From contig JAJEIQ010000055.1 of assembly GCA_022827905.1 (NCBI GenBank), forward strand, positions 32,940 through 96,939: DNA of 64,000 nucleotides, given 5' to 3'. Source of the DNA: Pseudomonadales bacterium. GTDB lineage: Bacteria > Pseudomonadota > Gammaproteobacteria > Pseudomonadales > Azotimanducaceae. Below the pieces are notes generated by a model, which was not told the origin of the DNA, made no database searches, and saw only the letters and a list, made by a program, of their open reading frames with translations. Below are positions 18,887-26,471 of the stretch, piece by piece (positions within the stretch are counted from its first letter, which is position 1; each line of letters starts with the position of its first letter). Position numbers and translations under genes: made by a program.

Positions 18887-19083
18887 CGTTATCATTTAAC
18901 TGTCTGTTTTAATTGAATAAATAATGTATGGAAAGCCGCCGTCCCCACAATCGTCCCAACATTGAGGACGCGAGCGAGCATGACGCTATGCGGCGGTCTG
19001 GCGGTTTAGCGGCATACGTGGGTTAAGTCTCGATGCGCGCCGGCTGCGTTGGCATTGCTTCGGTGGCAGTAGATGGCTAGCGG
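18887..19083. other. Non-coding left end of the island
   Basis: No gene is seen. The first 80 bases (TAAC, CTGTTTTAATTGAAT, then CCACAATCGTCCCA) are repeated, with substitutions but identical early spacing, at 38074-38160. The motif GGGACGATTG (minus strand) also occurs next to the integrase promoter at 44135-44160 and may be an arm-type integrase binding site. Confidence 0.55.
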
Positions 19084-19671
19084 CTAGAGCACGATCGTGG
19101 CGGTGCCGGTGTGGATCAACGACGAGGGAGGCAGGCGGTCGAAGAAGAGAGCCAAGTTGGCGATGGTCGGAGCCTTGGCGGACGGGGACATTAGTCCGTG
19201 AGCGTTCGTTGAGGAATAGAGGTCGCTGGCGAGTCGCTGGGTAGGCGCCACCGAATGTCCGGGCATCACGCGCGGAAGGTGGGGAGGTAGGGCCGCACTG
19301 TATAACGCGCGGTGGTGATAGCCGATCCAGTCGCCGGTGAGTTCCTGGGTGGTTGTGTTGGAAGCGGAGCGGACGGCGGGGTTGGCGAAGTCGACAATTT
19401 GCAGGGACTGAGCGATCTGGTATCGGAAGACCGTCCAGCCGCTCGCGGGGGGCGGTCCTGGGACAAACCCAGAAGCGTAGGATCCGTAGAGGGCCACCGC
19501 TTCGAGGAGGGCCGTGACGGGTTCGGGAGCGAAGTAGAGCAAGGAGAATGTGCCGGAGCCATCGTTGAAGCGATTGCGCGCGGCCGCAGAGGGCATATGC
19601 CGAGGGTTAGCGACGGCTGAGGGAGCGGCGCGAAACCAAGGACCTGCGCGGCCGAGAGGTGCGGAGATCAA
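19084..19671 (-). CDS. RES-domain toxin (NAD+-degrading type)
   Basis: 195 residues. PWFRAAPSAVANPRH and ARNRFNDGSGTFSLLYFAPEP carry the R residues of the RES motif, PVTALLEAVALYGS the Glu, and later DLYSSTNAHGLMSPS a Ser. RES toxins of RES-Xre/MbcT-MbcA pairs deplete NAD+. The likely start is a TTG at 19671 overlapping the antitoxin stop (TTGA), because the domain begins at the WFR right after it; ATG 19596 would cut this off. Translation is therefore coupled to the antitoxin. First cargo module inside the island. Confidence 0.75.
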   Translation of the reverse strand: MISAPLGRAGPWFRAAPSAVANPRHMPSAAARNRFNDGSGTFSLLYFAPEPVTALLEAVALYGSYASGFVPGPPPASGWTVFRYQIAQSLQIVDFANPAVRSASNTTTQELTGDWIGYHHRALYSAALPPHLPRVMPGHSVAPTQRLASDLYSSTNAHGLMSPSAKAPTIANLALFFDRLPPSSLIHTGTATIVL

Positions 19672-19982
19672 GAAAAGGAGCCGTCTTCGATCGAGGACAA
19701 GAAAGAACCGAGGAAGGCTCTCTCGTCGTCACTGCCTTTGATGAGATTCTGCGGGCACAAGCCGCCTAACGAGGGGTTGGGGGTTGCGAGCCAAGCCTTC
19801 AAGGCTGAGGTGGCATCGGCAGGGTCGGCCTGCTGAGTGGGAATCGGGATCTTAAAGGCTTGGACATCAGCAGGGACCGCGTAAGGGGACTCTTCTGGAG
19901 TGCTGGTCTTGGCGGGCGGTACGACGCCGAACAAAACCTGTATGCGCTTGACGAGCTCGGTGCGGTCGGGAGCACTATTCAT
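19668..19982 (-). CDS. MbcA/ParS/Xre-type antitoxin for the RES toxin
   Basis: 104 residues. The C-terminal half, with WLATPNPSLGGLCPQNLIK and a final IEDGSF, is the conserved DUF2384 toxin-binding segment (WLxTPNxxLGGxxPxxLL). The N-terminus is short, proline-rich and lacks a clear Xre helix-turn-helix, so DNA binding is doubtful. ATG 19982 is preferred over the longer frame, because the -10 element lies only 6 bp upstream. The stop overlaps the toxin start by 4 bp. Confidence 0.75.
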   Translation of the reverse strand: MNSAPDRTELVKRIQVLFGVVPPAKTSTPEESPYAVPADVQAFKIPIPTQQADPADATSALKAWLATPNPSLGGLCPQNLIKGSDDERAFLGSFLSSIEDGSFS

Positions 19983-19994
19983 TATGGCAGTATA
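19980..19994 (-). promoter_or_regulatory. Extended -10 promoter of the RES/antitoxin pair, probably leaderless
   Basis: On the minus strand TGGTATACT is an extended -10 (TGn plus TATACT at 19994-19989). It is followed by 6 bases and then the antitoxin ATG, so transcription would begin at or next to the start codon. No good -35 is visible, which an extended -10 can tolerate. Confidence 0.5.
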
Positions 19995-20036
19995 CCATGG
20001 TGGCCAGTCGGCAGTGGTTGCAGAAAAGTAGCACAA

Positions 20037-20349
20037 CCGGGCGGCAAACGCCGAGACGAGCCGAGCTTGTCGGGGTTCGATGGCCGGGAATCGAGCATCA
20101 CAAGTCCACTGAAGGAGAAGTGGTGCTGGCCAAGGAGTTGAGGTTGTCGGGGAGATTGTACAGGACGAGTCGGGACGGCGGACCGGAGTTGACAGTCTAT
20201 GGTGTGGAGCGGAGGTGCGTGTCCTGGCGCTCAGTTCGTGGTTTCAGGTAAAGAGATTCGGTGGTATTGGTAGGCGGGCGCGGCACCCCGGGGAAGGTGG
20301 TAGTGCGGACCGCGTCAATTGGACCCTGGGCAAATGGGTTGCGTATAGT
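20037..20349. other. Long intergenic region, upstream part
   Basis: Between the antitoxin and the large NTPase gene no reading frame has family features or a good ribosome site. A TTGACA at 20188 could be a -35 but has no matching -10. CAATTGGACC at 20316 recurs at 20498, on either side of the hairpin cluster. Confidence 0.4.
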
Positions 20350-20490
20350 TCGGGCCGCTGGCGCGGCGTTAGACGCAATCAGCTCCCGTCGGGGAGCCTC
20401 AAGGTGCCGCACCTCGGGAGCCGCGAGGTATGCCCGCGATGGGGATGGAAACCCGTCAGGGCCGAGCCTCCCTTTGCGAGGCTCAGTACG
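20350..20490 (+). ncRNA. Candidate structured RNA: run of five hairpins upstream of the LOTUS-NTPase-PRTase gene
   Basis: Inverted repeats follow each other: GCCGC/GCGGC (20354-20367, 4-nt loop); GCTCCC/GGGAGC (20382-20397, loop GTCG); AGGTG/CACCT (20402-20414); GATGGG/CCCGTC with one G-U pair (20438-20457); and a perfect 7-bp GAGCCTC/GAGGCTC (20464-20484). A longer alternative pairing joins GCTCCCG (20382) with CGGGAGC (20415-20421). The decamer CAATTGGACC flanks the cluster at 20316 and 20498. The gene begins 170 bp downstream. It matches no RNA family I recognise. The strand is inferred from the gene; it could also be a leader or operator. Confidence 0.45.
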
Positions 20491-20654
20491 GACTAGCACA
20501 ATTGGACCTGAAGCAGCGCCCTTCCTCACCGAGACTCGAGGAGCAGCACATGAAAGAGTAGGGGCTTGTTGCGTTGGCGGGGTGAGCAAGGGCTTCAGCC
20601 GGCTACAGGGTGTGAGTGCGGCGGGAAAGTGGTAGGCGAATTCGGATTGAGAGC

Positions 20655-23600
20655 ATGGTGGTGAATAGAGAAAAGGAACGGGAATTCCGCGAACTGGTTC
20701 TGCAAGCGTTCGGGGACGCGAAAGCCAAAGGGAAGTCGAATTGGCGGACGATGGACCTCAGCGTGCTCAAGAACCGCCTCCTGCAGCGCACCGACAGGCG
20801 GTTCCGGGAGCGTGACTATGGGGCGCGGACCATGGCGGAAGTGGTCGCGCAGTTCCCCGATGTGTTGGCCTTGGGGAAGGGACGGAAGCCGACGGTTTCA
20901 CTGTTGACCGAAAGGGATGACGGGACGACCACCGGGGAGGTACCGGGAGAGGACGGAGCGGCGAACGAGGAAGCGAATTTCCAGGCGGTACTCGACCAGT
21001 ATCGGACGAACGGCGACAACCTCGGTGTGGGCGAGGCGTACGCGTCGCAGCTGAGTAGGATGGCAGAGGCCGACGTAGAAGGGACATTCGTCAACATGGT
21101 GTCGCGATGGGCCTCGGCGAGCCCCGTGGATGTCGAAGTTAACGGCATTGCGGATCTGTTGGACAACGTGGACAAGTTCGTCAATGAACAGCTCGCGCTC
21201 GCACTGGTGCACGCGACGCTGAGAATGGAGGACGTTGGGCGCGAACCGCCGCCGCGTACGGGCGACGTGATCTACCGGGTTTCGGGGTCGCTCAGGACGT
21301 TGTTCCAGATTCCGTCGAAAGCGAATAGAACCGCTGTGATGAGGGCGGCGACCGCGAAGACGAGGGAGATGCAAACGGCCCTGTCCACGGCCGTGGATAG
21401 CTTTTGCGAGACGACTGCCGTGGCCGCGAAACTGCCGTCAACGGTCGTCATTAAGCAGGCACATGCGTACGAACCGTATGCGCTGGTCGGCGAACGTCAG
21501 GTGCTGCGCGATGTGGAAGTGCTGCTCGGGACGCTGTTTCGCAAATTCTGCGAAAGCTGCGAGAAGTACGAGGCGGAGACAATACCGCGGCGCGCGCGGG
21601 ACTTGCAACGCCAGTTGGAGCGAACGCTCGATACCCTGGGAGGGGATCTGGAGCACCGGCTACGGCGTATGGTCTTGGGACCGGTGGCGAGGCACATGTC
21701 GCACTTGATCGAAGAGGGGACGCAGGCGAGCGACGAGATGATGAAGCCTTCGGTAGAGATCGCGGGCGGGACCTTCAAGCTCGATCTGCGCGGCGGTGAT
21801 GACGTAATCTTCCCGGCACGTTTGGTGAACGACGGCGACGGGACCGCGCATAGCGTGCGCGTGCGGGCAGTCGATGCGAGCGGCCCGGTGACGCTGGCGG
21901 TGGTGGATCCGGCGGAGCCGTTCGAACTGGCTCCCCGAGCGGAACGCTTGGTTCGGCTCGAACTCCGTGATGCACCGGGGGATGGGTTGTTGGCGTTGAA
22001 GGCGGCGGTGAGCTGCGAGACGATGAACGGCAGGCCGCTGGAGTTCGAGCAGAGCGTTGAGTTCGAACAGCAGGGAACGCAGCCGGACTGGGACAGCCTG
22101 CTCAGGGATCCGCCGTACGGAATCAACCCCATCCGAGACAAGAAGGACCTGTACGGGCGCGACTCGGTTCTGGTGGATCTGGAACTTCAGGTGTCGAACG
22201 AGACGTCAACGTTCCTCTGGGGTCAGAAGCGTGTCGGAAAGACGTCGGTGTTGCAGGTGCTGGCGTCGAATCTCCACGAGCGCGGCGACATCGTGTGCGT
22301 TGTGTTGCGGATGGGCGAACTGGCGTCGCTGCACGAAGGCCAGTTGGGACACCGGGTGGCGACTCGACTGGTGGCCGCGCTGGGGCTGGCGCGGGAAACG
22401 CCGTTGGAGGAAGACTTCCGGGCCGGACTGGGGCGGCTGGTGCCGTTCGTGGAGGAATTGGAGCGGGAGAGCGGCCTGAAAATGCTTGTCATCATCGACG
22501 AGTTCGACGACCTCAACCCTGCCTTCTATTTGGGGGAGCGGGGCAAGCAGTTCGTCAAGGCGCTGCGGTCGCTGTCCGAGGTGGGCCTGACGTTCATGTT
22601 CGTGGGTAGCGAACGAATGAATAGCATCTACCAGAGCCATTCGGCGGACCTCAACAAGTGGATCAACAAGACACTAGACCGGATTGAGGTAGAGGCGGAC
22701 TGCGAGGCGCTGATCACGGAGCCGGTCGCGGGGAAAATCGAGTACGAGCGGGATGCCGTGAAACGCATCGTCGACTACTGTAGGGGCAACCCATTCTATA
22801 TGCATTTGGTGGCCGGGAAGGTGTTCCAGCGATGTGCGCAGGAACGGCGGACATTCGTCGGAACGAGCGACTTCGAGTATGTGCGGCGCAGCGTGGTCAG
22901 GGAACTGGGGCCGACGAACTTCGCTCACTTCTGGCAGGACGTTCCGGTTCTAGACCCGGGGGAGAAGAAACGGTCCGTAGCCAACAACTGTCTCTTCCTG
23001 GCCTGCGTGGCCACTTTGGGCTCGGGTGGATATGAATCGCTCGAGGACTTGGTGGCGGCGCAGAAGCAGCTTGGTCTGGAGCCGCGGGAACGGCTGCCGC
23101 TGCAGGACTTGCGGGATGTGCAGACCAGACTCTTGCGACGGGACGTACTGATGCGGCAGGGTGGCGGCGGAAGCGGGACCGAATTGGAACTGCCGGTGTT
23201 CCGCGACTGGCTGCTGGAAAACGGGGAAGGGGAACTGCTGCCCGTGTGGCGGTCGTTTCAGCAAGACCAAGCAGCCAAGGGCACGTCGGAGGCGCCGGTG
23301 GCGCCAGCGATCTTGGAGTCGCCGGGCTTTCCAATCGACGAGGACGATCTGCTGCCTGTCTCCGAACGGCTGGTGTACTTGGGTCGTCAGAAGGATGTTG
23401 CGGAAGTGCGCCGATGGCTGCGGCAGTTCGACGACGAAAGCCGTATTGAGGTGGCATTCCTGCTGCTGAAACGGCTCGCTGAGAAGGGATTCGTGAATGA
23501 GGGGGCGAACGTCAACGGACTCGCGAAGATGCAGGAGTCGCTCAACGCGAGAAGGCAAGACGTTGGTGGCGGCGCATGGCGCATGTTCAGGCGACGGCGG

Positions 23601-24212
23601 GACAACCTCTACTTGGGTCACGTCGATTCGGAGACCAAGAGTGGGGCAGCTACTGCACGGGAGCTCGCCAAACGCATGAGCCCCGGCAAGTGCGCGTCGA
23701 TAGATGGCATGCACGGGTGGGTGCAGGCGCACCTTGACGATGACCCGATGCTAGTGGTGGTGGACGACTTTGCGGGCACGGGGAACACGATTACGAAGGG
23801 CTTGGAACGCCTCTGGTCGGCCGATCAGGAGCTGTTCTCGGCGCTTGCGGAGGAGGGCCGGATAGTGTGTTGTCTGCAGACGGCGTTTCCGGAGGCCATC
23901 GAGCGGGTTAAGCGGAGGTTCGCGCGGGTGGCGGTCCTGGCGATGACGACCTTTGATGACGAGGTACGAGCGCTGGCTCCGGAGGCCCGGATATTCGAGG
24001 ATGAGGGGGAGCTAGCCTACGCGCAGGATGTGATGCTGCAGATCGGGCGTCAGCTTGTCCCGCAGAGTCCGTTGGGTTTTGGAGACATGGGTGCACTTGT
24101 GTCGTTTCACAACACTGTGCCCAATAACACGCTCCCTGTGTTCTGGTGTGCCGGAAGGGCGAACGGCCGGGAGTGGAGGCCACTTGTGCCACGTGGGTCA
24201 TTTGTGTCGTGA
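20655..24212 (+). CDS. Giant defence-type protein: LOTUS/OST-HTH - AAA/STAND-like NTPase - phosphoribosyltransferase-like (PRTase-CE)
   Basis: 1185 residues from ATG 20655. Residues about 5-75 (TMDLSVLKNRLLQRTDRRF, RDYGARTMAEVV) fit an OST-HTH/LOTUS domain, usually RNA-binding. About 80-400 is helical and charged; about 400-490 is beta-rich. The NTPase has Walker A GQKRVGKTS (near 522-530) and Walker B MLVIIDEFDDL (near 608-619). The C-terminal third carries VVVDDFAGTGNTI (near 1033-1045), the phosphoribosyl-binding loop of PRTase-like domains, and ends in PNNTLPVFWC, as in the PRTase-CE effector family of conflict systems. Reading: an RNA- or ligand-sensing NTPase driving a nucleotide-acting effector. 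The start could be the in-frame GTG 20616. Followed by DGQHR and HNH genes on the same strand. Confidence 0.75.
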   Translation: MVVNREKEREFRELVLQAFGDAKAKGKSNWRTMDLSVLKNRLLQRTDRRFRERDYGARTMAEVVAQFPDVLALGKGRKPTVSLLTERDDGTTTGEVPGEDGAANEEANFQAVLDQYRTNGDNLGVGEAYASQLSRMAEADVEGTFVNMVSRWASASPVDVEVNGIADLLDNVDKFVNEQLALALVHATLRMEDVGREPPPRTGDVIYRVSGSLRTLFQIPSKANRTAVMRAATAKTREMQTALSTAVDSFCETTAVAAKLPSTVVIKQAHAYEPYALVGERQVLRDVEVLLGTLFRKFCESCEKYEAETIPRRARDLQRQLERTLDTLGGDLEHRLRRMVLGPVARHMSHLIEEGTQASDEMMKPSVEIAGGTFKLDLRGGDDVIFPARLVNDGDGTAHSVRVRAVDASGPVTLAVVDPAEPFELAPRAERLVRLELRDAPGDGLLALKAAVSCETMNGRPLEFEQSVEFEQQGTQPDWDSLLRDPPYGINPIRDKKDLYGRDSVLVDLELQVSNETSTFLWGQKRVGKTSVLQVLASNLHERGDIVCVVLRMGELASLHEGQLGHRVATRLVAALGLARETPLEEDFRAGLGRLVPFVEELERESGLKMLVIIDEFDDLNPAFYLGERGKQFVKALRSLSEVGLTFMFVGSERMNSIYQSHSADLNKWINKTLDRIEVEADCEALITEPVAGKIEYERDAVKRIVDYCRGNPFYMHLVAGKVFQRCAQERRTFVGTSDFEYVRRSVVRELGPTNFAHFWQDVPVLDPGEKKRSVANNCLFLACVATLGSGGYESLEDLVAAQKQLGLEPRERLPLQDLRDVQTRLLRRDVLMRQGGGGSGTELELPVFRDWLLENGEGELLPVWRSFQQDQAAKGTSEAPVAPAILESPGFPIDEDDLLPVSERLVYLGRQKDVAEVRRWLRQFDDESRIEVAFLLLKRLAEKGFVNEGANVNGLAKMQESLNARRQDVGGGAWRMFRRRRDNLYLGHVDSETKSGAATARELAKRMSPGKCASIDGMHGWVQAHLDDDPMLVVVDDFAGTGNTITKGLERLWSADQELFSALAEEGRIVCCLQTAFPEAIERVKRRFARVAVLAMTTFDDEVRALAPEARIFEDEGELAYAQDVMLQIGRQLVPQSPLGFGDMGALVSFHNTVPNNTLPVFWCAGRANGREWRPLVPRGSFVS

Positions 24213-24335
24213 GCAGATCCGGTCTGGGCCGTGGGAGAAAGGAGTTGCGGCCGAAGCCGGGAGAAGTGGACTCGCGACGTGAGTTGCGACGGAAAGGGCG
24301 GGTTATGGAGTTACTAAGAGGGATGAGGAAGTAGT

Positions 24336-25883
24336 GTGATTCGAATACAGGCCTTGAAAGACTTAATCCAATCTGGGCAACGGAGCTATCCAATCTATCT
24401 GGCGTTGATGCGGGCGGATGTCATCGACGAAATCGCGGACGTACCCAGCTACCGCGAGACGACGACGAACGCAGACGTGGCGCGCAACGTCTCTACACGA
24501 CCGGTCAAGGAGTGGCAGCGGCCAAAGATTACCGACAAAGTCGAGTCGATTAGCCAACTCTTCGATGACACCGGTGAATTCATGCCCAACCCGATCTTGA
24601 TCGGGGAAAACCCAAACGCGAGCGCTGCGGTGGAGATCGAGCCATACTTGGTCGCAGGCAACGGGACGCCGGTGTGGGAACTGCTGATCGACGAGACGTT
24701 GGCGGATGCGGAAAAACCTCTCTGGATCCTTGATGGTCAGCATCGGATAGCCGGGCTGGCAGCATCGGCGCAATCTTCGAATCCGGTTCCGGTCGTGTTT
24801 CTCCTAAATCAAGGCTCACCGCATTACGGAGCGGACAAGCTGGCGGAGATATTCGCTCAGGTGACGACGTCAGCAACACAGCTTGGGCCGTTGCACAGGG
24901 AGTGGTTGTCTTACGCCTTTGGCCTGAACCACTATTCGCTACAGGCAAATCGTGCGCCGGAGCAGAAGAAGGCGATGGAAGCGGTGGTGGCATTGTGCAA
25001 GACGCCTAGTTTCGGGGGTCAGGCGAATCCATTCCATGACCGCATTCAGTTCATCGATGGACCGTCGTTGATCAAGATTCTGCCGGGAGGGCACGTCTAC
25101 GACTGCATCGAACTCAAGGAAACGGTGCGGCGCAGGTACTACTCTGCGCAGAAGACGCGGGCGGAGTTGGACCCGGACGAAGTCGCCCGGGAGATGTGCT
25201 TCGCGCGGACGGCGCTGAGGAAAGTGATCAAGACGCCAAGGAAACGCTCGGTGTTCTTCGGAGAGGGAGACCACCATCAGAAAATCATGGAGGATGCCTT
25301 CTGGGCAGGGGCGCTGAGACTTCTGGCGGAACACGGTGCACCGCGCTCTTGGAACGACGTATTGAGGAAACTGCACTTCGATTCGACGAGTTGGGACTTC
25401 TCGTGGAAACGAAGCCTGCACGGTAGGGAGCAAAGTAGGTCGAAGACGCTGGCTATCAAGGTGATGGAGGACATCTTCGCCAACAAGGAACTCCCTGAGG
25501 GAAGCGACAACATCGCAGATCTCCTGCAGGGCAGTGGGGCCCGGTTCGTGCTGGAGGCGTTCAGGTTAACGTCGGCGGGACGCAGGTCGTCGAAGCGGAC
25601 CAAGGAACTGCAGGTGAGCAAGGGCGACAGCAGGTCCTTCGCAATTGAGCCGTGCGTAGGTATCAGGATTCGAGAACGGAGCCTGAACATCCAGGAAATC
25701 CAGGTGACCGACAAGCAGGCGCCGCCGGGGAGATTGGTACCGTACAGCAGGGAGGTGCTCAGGAATGCCGGAATGACGTTAGACGGTGCGCGGCACAACA
25801 GTCCGTTGCAATTGCTGTTCACGTTGAAACACTACGGTGGTGTGACTTCCGCGGCGGACGTCCATATTGACTGGAAACCGTGA
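24336..25883 (+). CDS. DGQHR-domain protein (DndB/DpdB-like)
   Basis: 515 residues from a GTG at 24336, preceded by GATGAGGAAG. The family signature WILDGQHRIAGL is at residues 130-141, with PVPVVFLLNQGS and a FAQVTTSATQL stretch after it, the same layout as in DndB (NDGQHRRA..VIFFVDRG..FADLNKHA). DndB represses or balances the dnd operon; DpdB belongs to 7-deazaguanine DNA modification. This protein is longer than DndB and is a second DGQHR protein in the same island, lying between the NTPase-PRTase and an HNH gene. It may regulate or serve that module. Function not established. Confidence 0.72.
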   Translation: MIRIQALKDLIQSGQRSYPIYLALMRADVIDEIADVPSYRETTTNADVARNVSTRPVKEWQRPKITDKVESISQLFDDTGEFMPNPILIGENPNASAAVEIEPYLVAGNGTPVWELLIDETLADAEKPLWILDGQHRIAGLAASAQSSNPVPVVFLLNQGSPHYGADKLAEIFAQVTTSATQLGPLHREWLSYAFGLNHYSLQANRAPEQKKAMEAVVALCKTPSFGGQANPFHDRIQFIDGPSLIKILPGGHVYDCIELKETVRRRYYSAQKTRAELDPDEVAREMCFARTALRKVIKTPRKRSVFFGEGDHHQKIMEDAFWAGALRLLAEHGAPRSWNDVLRKLHFDSTSWDFSWKRSLHGREQSRSKTLAIKVMEDIFANKELPEGSDNIADLLQGSGARFVLEAFRLTSAGRRSSKRTKELQVSKGDSRSFAIEPCVGIRIRERSLNIQEIQVTDKQAPPGRLVPYSREVLRNAGMTLDGARHNSPLQLLFTLKHYGGVTSAADVHIDWKP

Positions 25884-25904
25884 CCTCGGAATGTGCCTGG
25901 TGCG

Positions 25905-26381
25905 ATGAACCTGGAGAAGCTCAAGATCCGGATCGAACGGGGTGAACAATACCTCCTTGCGCTCGAAGAGTTCCGGAATTGGGAGTGGGGAGAGATTCTC
26001 GCGGAGTACCGTGACGGGCGGCTCGCCTTGCCTCAGATAATGGTGTTGATGCATCCGGATTTCTACGCAGTGCGGGAGGCGCAGGTCGGAATGTCGATCC
26101 GCGGACCGCGCAGCTTCTCGACGACCGCAGGTCAACACGCGGCAAGCTGTATGGCGGACCGGATCTGGCTGTTGACTTGTCCGCTCAGGAGGTCGGAGGT
26201 TCAAGCGGACCACCTGTTCCCGTACTCTCTTGGCGGTCCCACATTAGCTGCGAATCAGCTGTTTCTCTGCCCCGCGCACAACAGCGCCAAGGGCAGCGAT
26301 GTGCATTTGTTCCCCTGGGAGCGAGGCGAACCCAGCTGGCTGGCGATGCAGGTCGAGAAGATTAGGAAGTTACTGCTTTGA
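25905..26381 (+). CDS. HNH endonuclease
   Basis: 158 residues from ATG 25905 (an in-frame GTG lies at 25893). The beta-beta-alpha metal site is seen as ADHLFPYSLGG (His103), NQLFLC (Asn118) and PAHNSAKG (Asn126). C122xxH replaces one of the usual CxxC pairs, and a single Cys at 92 remains. A small DNA nuclease. It begins 21 bp after the DGQHR stop, so it is the third gene of this plus-strand operon. It probably cuts foreign or unmodified DNA; specificity unknown. Confidence 0.72.
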   Translation: MNLEKLKIRIERGEQYLLALEEFRNWEWGEILAEYRDGRLALPQIMVLMHPDFYAVREAQVGMSIRGPRSFSTTAGQHAASCMADRIWLLTCPLRRSEVQADHLFPYSLGGPTLAANQLFLCPAHNSAKGSDVHLFPWERGEPSWLAMQVEKIRKLLL

Positions 26382-26441
26382 TGAACGCTGGCTGCTCGGG
26401 ATCGCACCTGCGTTAGGCCGGGAGAGTTCGGAAGCGTTGAC

Positions 26442-26463
26442 GGCGGGTGGCCGCCTGTTTGTG
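26442..26463 (+). terminator. Possible terminator between convergent operons
   Basis: GGCGG, loop GTGG, CCGCC, then TGTTTGTG. It lies in the 90-bp gap where the HNH operon meets the end of the dnd operon. The stem is short and the T run is broken. Confidence 0.35.
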
Positions 26464-26471
26464 TCCTGCTG

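Noticed and set aside
20350..20490. Retron msr-msd
   Set aside because: Hairpins and a PRTase-type effector are suggestive, but no reverse transcriptase gene is present in the window.
20197..20635. Overlapping frames of 93-130 codons on both strands
   Set aside because: No ribosome site or recognisable motif; they cross the hairpin cluster and look like GC-rich chance frames.
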